This document shows, one piece after another, positions 1 through 5,873 of a DNA stretch of 8,526 nucleotides. The notes below the pieces were generated by a model. It ran no database searches, had not been told where the DNA came from, and saw only the letters and a program-made list of their open reading frames with translations. Positions within the stretch are counted from its first letter, which is position 1. Each line of letters starts with the position of its first letter. A program made the translations under genes and the position numbers. The stretch is from an uncultured Gammaproteobacteria bacterium (GTDB lineage: Bacteria > Pseudomonadota > Gammaproteobacteria > Ga0077536), in contig CAIPNE010000291.1 in NCBI GenBank assembly GCA_903866355.1, positions 1 through 8,526 on the forward strand, written 5' to 3'.

Positions 1-479
1 AATTTGGCCAGTCCCGCGAGTGGGCCTGCAACCGCGAATTGGACTGGGCAGAAGCGTCATCACCCGCACATGCGGGCATCGACCACTTGCTCACAGACCT
101 CAACACGCTGTATCGCGATGTGCCGGCGCTCCACGATTTAGACCACGACGCCGCGGGCTTTGAGTGGCTGGACTGCAACGATGCAACGCACTCCACGCTG
201 TCTTTTATCCGCCGTGCACGCAGTGGTCAATGGCTGGTCGTGGTGCTCAATTTTACGCCGGTGACGCGCACTGACTTTCGCTTAAACCTGCCGCAAGCGG
301 GCACCTATCGGACCCTGCTCAACAGTGATTCTCACCATTATGGTGGCAGCGATGCCGGCCCAACCCGCATCGATGCCCGTGCCCACGCCGGGCACGACCA
401 AGCGCCGTGCGGCGTGTTCACGCTGCCACCGTTGGCCGCCTTGATTTTAATCAAGGCCGACGTTGACACTAGCCGCTAG
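1..479 (+). CDS. glgB: 1,4-alpha-glucan branching enzyme GlgB, C-terminal part (5' end outside window)
   Basis: GlgB transfers alpha-1,4-glucan segments to alpha-1,6 positions, creating the branches of glycogen in the cytoplasm. The reading frame is open from base 3 and shows 158 residues of a family that is usually about 700-740 residues long. The opening residues, FGQSREW followed by RELDW, are the hallmark of the end of the GlgB catalytic barrel. The rest is the C-terminal beta-sandwich domain: VVLNFTP, then a NSDSHHYGGSDAG segment that parallels the NTDSMHYHGSNAG segment of E. coli GlgB, and a final TLPPLAALIL strand. The catalytic Asp and Glu lie upstream of the window. The gene ends in TAG, only 14 bases from the stop codon of the convergent phosphatase gene, with no room for a terminator between them. 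Identification is secure; nothing can be said of its promoter. Confidence 0.95.
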   Translation, partial: FGQSREWACNRELDWAEASSPAHAGIDHLLTDLNTLYRDVPALHDLDHDAAGFEWLDCNDATHSTLSFIRRARSGQWLVVVLNFTPVTRTDFRLNLPQAGTYRTLLNSDSHHYGGSDAGPTRIDARAHAGHDQAPCGVFTLPPLAALILIKADVDTSR

Positions 480-493
480 CGACTGTCTGCCCA

Positions 494-1921
494 TTAGGCT
501 GGCATGGCCCCCGGTCGACCCGTGGCCACAGTCCAACTCGAAAAAGTGGTAATGCTGGTGTTGAGGTCGCGAATATCCGCGACAGCACGCAGATCGGCCC
601 GCAGTTGTTGCGGGGTCAGCGTCATGCACACATAGCCGTGGTAGGCGCTGGTAGCGAGATGAATATGCGGGCCTTCGGCTTTAGCCGTGGCGGGCAAGGC
701 GGCGGGTGGTGGACGAGACGTAATGGCGCCGCCCACGAACTCCGTGCCGATGGTGGCGGATTCCGGGCGATTAAAGTCGCGCTTCAAATCGGCAACCCAA
801 AAGGAATGGACATCGCCGCCAATCACCACCGGATTGGTTACTTGGCCCTCAGCCAACTGTTGGAATAAGCGCTCGCGGGCGGCCGGATAGCCATCCCAGC
901 CATCCGAAAAAAACCGCTGACCGGGTCCCGCAAGACTGTCAGATTGCGCCATCAGCGTTTGCTGAGCCAAGACATTCCACTGGGCTTTAGACGCCGCCAG
1001 ACCGGCCCCGAGCCAAGCCTCTTGCCGCGCCCCGAGCAGCGTGGCCGCAGGGTCTAGCCTAGCCGCGCAGTTTTCAATGTTATTGCCCCCACCGCGCCCC
1101 GGTTTCGGACACGGTTGGGGTGAGCGGTACTGGCGATCATCGAGCAAATTGAAATCCACCAGCTGGCCAAAACTCACGCGCGTGTACAGGCGTAAGTCTG
1201 GCCCAAACGGCACCATGCTCCGTGGTACGGGCATGTGCTCGTACCACGCCTGATACGCCGCCGCGCGACGTGCTAAAAACCAGCGCGGTAGGTCCGCATT
1301 TTGTGAGCGGTCGGCGGCGTAATCGTTTTCCACCTCGTGATCGTCCCACACCATCAGCCACGGGCAGGCAGCGTGGGCCGCCTGCAGCGAGGGGTCCTGC
1401 TTGTAACAAGCGTAACGGGCGCGATAGTCCCCCAAGGTCACTGGGGTCGGGCCCTCGTGGTGGCGCACCCGCCGATCGCCCCAAGAACTCTCATAAATGT
1501 AATCACCGAGATGAATCACCAAATCCAAGGATTCAGCTGCCATGTGGCGATAAGCGCCGTAATAACCCTGTTCAAATTGCTGACACGACGCGAAGGCGAA
1601 ACGCAGCTGATTTACTTTGGCACCGAGCAGCGGCGCGGTGCGGGTGCGGCCCACAGGGCTGGTGGCCTCGCCGGCATGGAAGCGGTACCAATACTCGCGC
1701 GCCGGGGCCAGCGTGTTGAGCTCGACATGCACGGAATGTCCCCATGCTGGCTCTGCGTAGGCCGTGCCACTGGCCGCCAGTTTTAGGAAACCTGCGTCTT
1801 CGGATACCTCCCAGCGCACCGGCACATTCCCCGGTGGCATGCCGCCGCCCGGCGCGAAGGGCTCGGGTGCTAAGCGTGTCCACAGCACTACCCCATTGGG
1901 AAGTGGGTAGCCGGAGGCCAC
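494..1921 (-). CDS. phoD: PhoD-family alkaline phosphatase, mature enzyme part, cut off from its Tat leader by an in-frame TGA
   Basis: PhoD enzymes are secreted, Ca2+/Fe3+-dependent phosphodiesterases/monoesterases that release phosphate outside the cytoplasm. From the GTG at 1921 this frame gives 475 residues. The start of an N-terminal PhoD domain (ASGYPLPNGVVLWTRL) precedes the metallophosphatase domain. The metal-site motifs are all present: FASCQQ (Cys113), HLGDYIYE (Asp140, Tyr141), WDDHEVEND (Asp193, Asp194, His195, Asn199) and GGDVHSFW (Asp370, His372). The frame is intact upstream as well, reaching a Tat signal peptide that starts at 2047, but TGA at 1925-1927 interrupts it. The GTG at 1921 is merely the first possible restart; the only GAGG near it ends 1 base before it, too close to work as a normal ribosome site. 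If the TGA is real, little enzyme would be exported and the gene is probably a young pseudogene. If it is a base error, the gene runs 494-2047 with 517 codons before the stop. It lies 88 bases downstream of glk and may be read with it. Confidence 0.9.
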   Translation of the reverse strand: MASGYPLPNGVVLWTRLAPEPFAPGGGMPPGNVPVRWEVSEDAGFLKLAASGTAYAEPAWGHSVHVELNTLAPAREYWYRFHAGEATSPVGRTRTAPLLGAKVNQLRFAFASCQQFEQGYYGAYRHMAAESLDLVIHLGDYIYESSWGDRRVRHHEGPTPVTLGDYRARYACYKQDPSLQAAHAACPWLMVWDDHEVENDYAADRSQNADLPRWFLARRAAAYQAWYEHMPVPRSMVPFGPDLRLYTRVSFGQLVDFNLLDDRQYRSPQPCPKPGRGGGNNIENCAARLDPAATLLGARQEAWLGAGLAASKAQWNVLAQQTLMAQSDSLAGPGQRFFSDGWDGYPAARERLFQQLAEGQVTNPVVIGGDVHSFWVADLKRDFNRPESATIGTEFVGGAITSRPPPAALPATAKAEGPHIHLATSAYHGYVCMTLTPQQLRADLRAVADIRDLNTSITTFSSWTVATGRPGAMPA

Positions 1922-1924
1922 GCC

Positions 1925-2047
1925 TCACGTGAAAGGATGGGTGTTGAATGCTGGCTGGGCCCAGACTTTGGACAGCGCGCCACCCGCACTTAGCGCGGCA
2001 AAAGTCTGCAAAAAACGCCGCCGATCGAGTGTTGCCACGCGGACCAT
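1925..2047 (-). other. Tat signal-peptide leader of phoD, ending at an in-frame TGA
   Basis: An ATG at 2047 opens a 40-codon reading frame that ends in TGA at 1925-1927. The peptide has a twin-arginine motif (DRRRFLQ, residues 8-14, against the consensus S/T-RR-x-F-L-K) and a hydrophobic stretch rich in Ala, Gly and Leu (residues 15-24). It ends KVWAQPAFNTHPFT, with a plausible cleavage site after WAQ or WAQPA. PhoD proteins are classical Tat substrates and usually continue from such a leader straight into GVASG. Here the residues right after the TGA are GVASGYP in the same frame, so the leader and the enzyme body are one gene broken by a single codon. Confidence 0.85.
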
Positions 2048-2053
2048 GAAATA

Positions 2054-2058
2054 TCCTC
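2054..2058 (-). promoter_or_regulatory. Ribosome binding site for the phoD leader
   Basis: GAGGA on the minus strand lies 6 bases upstream of the ATG at 2047. This is a strong, well-spaced Shine-Dalgarno sequence. It fixes the true start of phoD at 2047 rather than at the GTG after the TGA. Confidence 0.75.
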
Positions 2059-2111
2059 ACCAACCGTTAAATATTGACTATTACCCGCCCAATCACGCTG
2101 ACGCGCGAGGC

Positions 2112-2135
2112 TCTGGCGCACACGCGACCGCCAGA
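2112..2135 (-). terminator. Weak stem-loop just after the glk stop codon
   Basis: A 7-bp perfect stem (TCTGGCG paired with CGCCAGA) encloses a 10-base loop and begins at the base after the glk stop codon. No T-run follows it on the minus strand, so it is not a classical intrinsic terminator. It may lower read-through from glk into phoD or protect the glk mRNA end. Confidence 0.3.
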
Positions 2136-3101
2136 CTATGCCGCCCAGACCCAGGTCAAGGCGCCACGCAAACCCAGGTCTTCAACCAACACCACGTGGA
2201 TCGGCAAAGTGGCGTTCAACGCGCTTGATTCTGCTTTGTCCCGAAAGGTCGCGAGAAAATTAGCGTCGAACAACTCGGCGGGGAGCTTTGAAGTCATCCC
2301 ACCGGCCAAATACACCCCTCCGCGGGGTAGGAAAGCCAGCGCCAAATCGCCCGCCACCGCGCCAAAACAGCGACTAAACAACGCCAGCGCCCGGCGCGCT
2401 GGTGCCCTCTGCGCCCCACTCCCGGTGGCCGCCGCGACCACCTCCGCAGGCTCCGCGTGTGGCGGCACAACACCCCCGGCGGCGTGCAAACAATAACGGT
2501 AACAATCGGTCAGGCCCCGGCCAGAGACCACGCGCTCGACGTTAACACGCACCGCAGGGGCACCTAGGAATTGCCACAAGTCCAACGAATCCTGATCAAA
2601 AGGGCTAAAACCCACATGCCCACCTTCGCTGGGTAAAACACCCCCGGCGTGGCGCACTGCGGCGCCCAGTCCGGTGCCCGGCCCCAAGGCCAGCAGCGTG
2701 GCATGAGGGCTGGCACTGCCCACTTGTAAACACCGAGTTTCGGGTTTGGTGAGGCTGGCCAGTCCCCACGCCACGGCGGCAAAGTCATTCACCAAATGCA
2801 CCGCACCCAGCGCGTGGCGCACCGCCAGCGCGCCCGTCTCCAATCGCCACGCAGGCAGGTTAGTCAAGCTCGCGACACCGCCCATCACGGGTCCCGCAAC
2901 CGCGAGACACGTGCGTTCCAGCGGCGCTCGCGAAACCGTGCGTAACTCGCTAAGGAACGCCTCAAGCAAGGCATCAAAGTTGGCATAGCGCGCATTCAGG
3001 TAACGCTTAGACAGCCACGTGGTCTCGCCATCCCGCGCCGCCAGCAAGGTTTTTGTGCCACCAATATCGCCACCTAAAATCATTGCCCGCGTACTCGCCA
3101 T
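2136..3101 (-). CDS. glk: Glucokinase (Glk family, PF02685 type)
   Basis: Glucokinase phosphorylates glucose to glucose-6-phosphate with ATP in the cytoplasm. The 321-residue product matches the length of E. coli Glk. The phosphate-binding loop GDIGGTKT lies at residues 11-18. LVNDFAAVAWGL (residues 103-114) holds the catalytic Asp106. LGPGTGLGAA (139-148), the sugar-binding PSEGGHVGF (157-165, Glu159 and His162), ERVVSGRGL (189-197) and GGVYLAGGM (261-269) follow in family order. The GGH without the CxCGxxGC zinc motif marks it as the Glk family rather than ROK. The ATG at 3101 is the longest possible start, since a stop lies upstream with no other start between. It has no clear Shine-Dalgarno; the ATG at 3083 (MILGGDIGG) is an alternative that also keeps the whole fold. 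It is divergent from the dadA-like gene. Its association with glgB across phoD fits a sugar-storage neighbourhood. Stop is TAG. Confidence 0.95.
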   Translation of the reverse strand: MASTRAMILGGDIGGTKTLLAARDGETTWLSKRYLNARYANFDALLEAFLSELRTVSRAPLERTCLAVAGPVMGGVASLTNLPAWRLETGALAVRHALGAVHLVNDFAAVAWGLASLTKPETRCLQVGSASPHATLLALGPGTGLGAAVRHAGGVLPSEGGHVGFSPFDQDSLDLWQFLGAPAVRVNVERVVSGRGLTDCYRYCLHAAGGVVPPHAEPAEVVAAATGSGAQRAPARRALALFSRCFGAVAGDLALAFLPRGGVYLAGGMTSKLPAELFDANFLATFRDKAESSALNATLPIHVVLVEDLGLRGALTWVWAA

Positions 3102-3201
3102 GGAGGATGGTGCATATTCTGCTGCGGGCGATGCCGTGCGTCATCTCCTGCACGCGCATTCACCCGCTAAGATACGCCACCTACCATTGAGTAATGACGT
3201 C
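3102..3201. promoter_or_regulatory. Divergent intergenic region between glk and the dadA-like gene
   Basis: These 100 bases must carry the promoters of both glk (leftward) and the dadA-like unit (rightward). A TAAGAT at 3168-3173 is a passable -10 box for the rightward genes, but I see no good -35 element at the right distance. No strong inverted repeat that would mark an operator stands out. The function is inferred from gene orientation, not from a clear promoter motif. Confidence 0.4.
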
Positions 3202-4473
3202 ATGCGAGCACTGGTCATTGGCGGGGGTCTTTTGGGCCTCACGACCGCCTATTTTCTGCGTCAGCACGGTCTGGAAGTGACGGTGGTCGACCGCGAGGCG
3301 GGGCCTGCGCGGGCGACCAGCTTCGCCAACGGCGGCATGCTGCACGCCAGTCTGGCGAATCCTTGGAACGAGCCCGGGGTGTTCTGGCATGCGCTAAAAA
3401 TGCTGGGTCGAGAAGACGCCGCCCTGTTGGTTCGGATGAAGGCACTACCCTCACTGTTGGGCTGGGGCCTGAGGTTTGTCCGTCATTCACAGCCAGCACG
3501 CTATCTGCGTAACTTCGAAAAAAATGTCCACCTCGCGCGCTACTCCTTGGCCCTGATGCAGCCACTGCGCGCCGCCATCGGGACCGATTACGACTACGCA
3601 GGACGCGGCACCCTGAAAATTTTTCGCGCCGCCGCGCCCTTTGCGGCCGCCCAGACGATGAGCCAACAGTTAGCCACTTGGGGGATCCCTTTCGAGGCCC
3701 TGAGCGGCGCGGCGGTAGCGGCGCTAGAACCCGCCTTGGCGCCAATCGAGTCGGCCATCACCGGCGGGCTTTATTTCCCTGCCGATGAATCCGGCGACGC
3801 CCACCGTTTCTGCGAATTGCTGACCACGCGCTGCCGCGCCGATGGCGTGCGCTTTGAGTTTGGGCTTAGCGTGGAACGCCTGCTGCGCAGTGGTGACCGC
3901 ATTGAGGGCATTCTGAGTTCGCAGGGTCTAATGACTGCCGACGCCTACGTGTTGGCGGCCGGGAGTTACAGCACGCCGCTGGCGCACGCCGTTGGGGTGA
4001 TGGTGCCCGTACGCCCGGTCAAGGGCTATTCGCTAACGCTGGATACCGGCGAGTGGCCCGGGCGCCCCAATCGGCCGGTCATCGACGATGCCCTGCATGC
4101 GGCGGTCTGCCCGTTGGGAGGGCGCTTGCGGGTAGCGGGTACAGCGGAATTTGCAGGCTTCGATCTAACCCTAACCCCCTCCCGGCTTAACAATTTGTTC
4201 GACCTTGTCACGCAGCTCTACCCAAACATTGCGCCCTATCTCGATCGCCACAGTGCCACGCGCTGGTGCGGTTTACGGCCCATGAGCGCAGATGGCGTGG
4301 GGATTATGGGGAGCACACCACTGACCAACCTTTATCTCAACACCGGCCATGGACCATTGGGTTGGACCATGGCCGCCGGCGCGGGCAAATTGGTCGCCGA
4401 TGACATCGCCGGCAAACCTACCGAATTGAACCTAGCGCCCTACCAGTTGGCGCGTTTCCGCGAGCGCTATTAG
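3202..4473 (+). CDS. dadA: D-amino-acid dehydrogenase-like FAD oxidoreductase (DadA family)
   Basis: DadA is a membrane-associated flavoprotein that oxidatively deaminates D-amino acids (classically D-alanine) to 2-oxo acids and passes electrons to the respiratory chain. This product has 423 residues, against about 432 for E. coli DadA. The FAD-binding dinucleotide fold opens the protein: VIGGGLLGL (residues 5-13) with the ribose-binding acidic residue in VVDRE (28-32). The DadA signature segment TSFANGGMLHAS, then NPWNEPGV, follows near residues 39-60. The C-terminal FAD/substrate part WCGLRPMSADG (355-365) and LNTGHGPLGWT (379-389) closely parallels E. coli DadA. I chose the ATG at 3202 because the family starts directly at the FAD fold; in-frame starts further left would add sequence unlike the family and overlap glk. 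No strong Shine-Dalgarno is visible. No alanine racemase (dadX) is nearby, so the substrate is uncertain: D-amino acids in general, D-hydroxyproline or another imino acid are possible. Its stop abuts the next start. Confidence 0.88.
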   Translation: MRALVIGGGLLGLTTAYFLRQHGLEVTVVDREAGPARATSFANGGMLHASLANPWNEPGVFWHALKMLGREDAALLVRMKALPSLLGWGLRFVRHSQPARYLRNFEKNVHLARYSLALMQPLRAAIGTDYDYAGRGTLKIFRAAAPFAAAQTMSQQLATWGIPFEALSGAAVAALEPALAPIESAITGGLYFPADESGDAHRFCELLTTRCRADGVRFEFGLSVERLLRSGDRIEGILSSQGLMTADAYVLAAGSYSTPLAHAVGVMVPVRPVKGYSLTLDTGEWPGRPNRPVIDDALHAAVCPLGGRLRVAGTAEFAGFDLTLTPSRLNNLFDLVTQLYPNIAPYLDRHSATRWCGLRPMSADGVGIMGSTPLTNLYLNTGHGPLGWTMAAGAGKLVADDIAGKPTELNLAPYQLARFRERY

Positions 4474-4860
4474 ATGCAGAAAATTGACAACCTGGAGTGT
4501 TGGCGGTGCGGCGCATCGCTAGTGGAAGAACCGCTGCCCCTCGCGCGCGAAGCGGCGTGTCATCAGTGCGGGACCCCCTTGCACGCCTGCCGTTTGTGCA
4601 TTTTCTACGATCTGGGGGTTGCCAACGGATGTCGTGAACCCATCGCCGAGCGTGTGGTCGATAAAGTGCGGAGCAATTTCTGCGGCTATTTAACCCCGCG
4701 TGGCGGCGCGCACGTCGCCGCCGCTGCGGGCGTCTCGCGCACCGGTCTGGAAGCCCTGTTTGGCCTGGACGCACCAGGGAGTTCCGCCTCACCCACCACC
4801 GAAGATGCGGCCCGCGCAGCGCTGAATACGTTGTTTGACACAGAACCCAAAGTACCCTAA
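4474..4860 (+). CDS. Small eight-cysteine zinc-ribbon-like protein of unknown function
   Basis: This 128-residue protein begins with an ATG that directly follows the TAG of the dadA-like gene with no base between. It is therefore very probably translated by coupling and made together with it. The N-terminal half has eight Cys: C9-x2-C12 and C29-x2-C32, as in a zinc ribbon, then C39-x2-C42, and single Cys53 and Cys70. The core CRLCIFYDLGVANGCREP and the later RSNFCGYL look like conserved blocks of a recurrent but uncharacterised proteobacterial family; I recall such proteins but cannot name a Pfam entry. The C-terminal part (about residues 75-128) is Ala-rich, low in complexity and lacks Cys. 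There is no signal peptide or membrane segment, so it is probably cytoplasmic. Metal binding is likely; Zn2+ or an Fe-S cluster are both possible. Function is unknown. Confidence 0.82.
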   Translation: MQKIDNLECWRCGASLVEEPLPLAREAACHQCGTPLHACRLCIFYDLGVANGCREPIAERVVDKVRSNFCGYLTPRGGAHVAAAAGVSRTGLEALFGLDAPGSSASPTTEDAARAALNTLFDTEPKVP

Positions 4861-4863
4861 ATG
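4835..4863 (+). promoter_or_regulatory. Candidate promoter for the lactonase gene
   Basis: A perfect -35 hexamer, TTGACA (4835-4840), is followed after 17 bases by TAAATG (4858-4863), which matches only the important first, second and fourth positions of a -10 box. It overlaps the end of the eight-cysteine protein gene and would give a leader of about 125 bases that contains the inverted repeats at 4913-4946. This rests on motif match alone. Confidence 0.3.
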
Positions 4864-4912
4864 GACAGGCAAAGCGGCCACGATATCTGACTGAATAAGC
4901 TAGACTACGCCA

Positions 4913-4946
4913 GCCTCGCCGCCGAGGCGCTTAACGGCCGGCCGTT
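4913..4946. repeat. Two adjacent inverted repeats between the eight-cysteine protein gene and the lactonase gene
   Basis: The first is GCCTCG (4913-4918) paired with CGAGGC (4923-4928) across a 4-base loop. Four bases later comes AACGGCCGGCCGTT (4933-4946), a perfect 14-base palindrome. They lie in a 136-base gap. The pair may end the dadA-like transcript, form structure in the lactonase leader, or be a binding site for a dimeric regulator. No T-run follows either one, so a classical intrinsic terminator is not supported. Confidence 0.45.
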
Positions 4947-4985
4947 GTCACCAACGCCGAGCTAACCCTGCGCGTAATCCAGAAC

Positions 4986-4990
4986 AGGAG
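4986..4990 (+). promoter_or_regulatory. Ribosome binding site of the lactonase gene
   Basis: AGGAG is 6 bases upstream of the ATG at 4997, the ideal spacing, and fixes that start. Confidence 0.8.
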
Positions 4991-4996
4991 ACTTCC

Positions 4997-5848
4997 ATGA
5001 ACCAGCTCACCCCCACGCTACTGGCTGACGGCTTTGTGTTTTTGGAGGGTCCGCGCTGGCATGACGGCAGCCTCTGGGTGTCTGACATGTGGGGCTTCAA
5101 GGTCTACCGCATCAGTACCAATGGCGCGCGCGAAGTACTCTTTGAACTGCCTGAACGCCCGTCTGGCCTAGGCTTTTTGCCGGACGGCACGCCCTTGGTC
5201 GTCTCCATGGCCAACCGCAAAATTCTGAAACTCGTGAACGGCGCCTTAGTCGAGCACGCCGATCTCTCCGCCCATGCCAGCGGCGACTGCAACGACATGG
5301 TGGTCGACGCACAAGGTCGCGCGTATGTCGGTAATTTTGGTTTCGATATCTTTAATGGCGCCCCGCCCCAAATGGCGAACCTCGTACGGGTAGATCCCGA
5401 TGGCAGCACTCACGTCGTGGCGCAGGAGCTTAATTTCCCGAACGGGGCGGTGCTCACCAACGGCGGCCGCACGCTGGTCGTGGCCGAAACCTTCGGCAAT
5501 GTGCTCACCGCTTTTGACCTCGCCGCCAATGGCACGCTATCAAATCGGCGAGTCTGGGCCGCGCTGGGTGAACGCACGCCGGATGGTATTTGTCTGGATC
5601 AAGACGGCGCTATTTGGGTGGCTTCCTTCATGACCGGCGAATTTGTTCGCGTGCTGGAAGGTGGTGTGGTGAGCGATATCGTGCCCGTACCCGGTAAAGC
5701 CGCAGTCGCCTGCCAACTGGGTGGCGAGGATGGGCGCACGCTGTTTTGTCTGACCTACAAGGGCACGATTGAAGACCTCCATCAGGGCAAAGTGGCCGGC
5801 GCCATCGAAACCGTGCGGGTTAATTCGCCAGCGGCAGGTTCACCCTAA
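4997..5848 (+). CDS. SMP-30/gluconolactonase/LRE-family protein (probable sugar lactonase)
   Basis: The 283-residue product is a six-bladed beta-propeller of the SMP-30/gluconolactonase-like (SGL) family, whose members hydrolyse sugar lactones with a divalent metal ion. The expected metal ligands are visible: Glu17 in FLEGPRW, Asn149 in FPNGAV and Asp196 in TPDGICLD. The segment GDCNDMVVDAQGRAYVGNFGFD (97-118) matches the blade that carries the substrate-binding Asn99/Asp100. Repeated strand motifs of the type DGxxWVASF mark successive blades. No signal peptide is present, so it is probably cytoplasmic. The natural substrate cannot be read from sequence: gluconolactone and other aldonolactones are typical, but the family also includes organophosphate hydrolases and strictosidine synthase-like proteins. 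The gene has its own strong ribosome site and is followed 25 bases later by corA, with which it may be co-transcribed. It ends in TAA. Confidence 0.9.
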   Translation: MNQLTPTLLADGFVFLEGPRWHDGSLWVSDMWGFKVYRISTNGAREVLFELPERPSGLGFLPDGTPLVVSMANRKILKLVNGALVEHADLSAHASGDCNDMVVDAQGRAYVGNFGFDIFNGAPPQMANLVRVDPDGSTHVVAQELNFPNGAVLTNGGRTLVVAETFGNVLTAFDLAANGTLSNRRVWAALGERTPDGICLDQDGAIWVASFMTGEFVRVLEGGVVSDIVPVPGKAAVACQLGGEDGRTLFCLTYKGTIEDLHQGKVAGAIETVRVNSPAAGSP

Positions 5849-5873
5849 ACGCTAAAACCCCGCAGGGCGCGCC

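Noticed and set aside
1222..1786. Two long plus-strand open frames antisense to phoD (1222-1719 and 1337-1786)
   Set aside because: They lie inside a confidently identified PhoD coding region, have Arg/Pro-rich, domain-free products, and arise from high GC content in the opposite strand.
1925..1927. TGA read as tryptophan under an alternative genetic code
   Set aside because: corA and the acyl-CoA synthetase both end in TGA exactly at the expected family C-terminus, so TGA acts as a stop codon here.
1919..1930. Frameshift as the cause of the phoD break
   Set aside because: The leader and the enzyme body are in the same frame and expected residues continue immediately after the TGA, so a substitution rather than an insertion or deletion explains it.
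1572..2063. Minus-strand frame of 163 codons overlapping the phoD start
   Set aside because: It has a different frame from both the Tat leader and the enzyme, with an Arg-rich product lacking any motif. The GAGGA site fits the ATG at 2047 instead.
2060..2090. Pho box or clear promoter in the AT-rich stretch upstream of phoD
   Set aside because: The stretch is suitably AT-rich, but I could not find two well-spaced CTGTCA-like repeats or a properly spaced -35/-10 pair.
3019..3201. Extended N-terminus of the DadA-like protein from an upstream start at 3019
   Set aside because: It would overlap the glk start and add 61 residues unlike the family; DadA proteins begin at the FAD-binding fold, matching the ATG at 3202.
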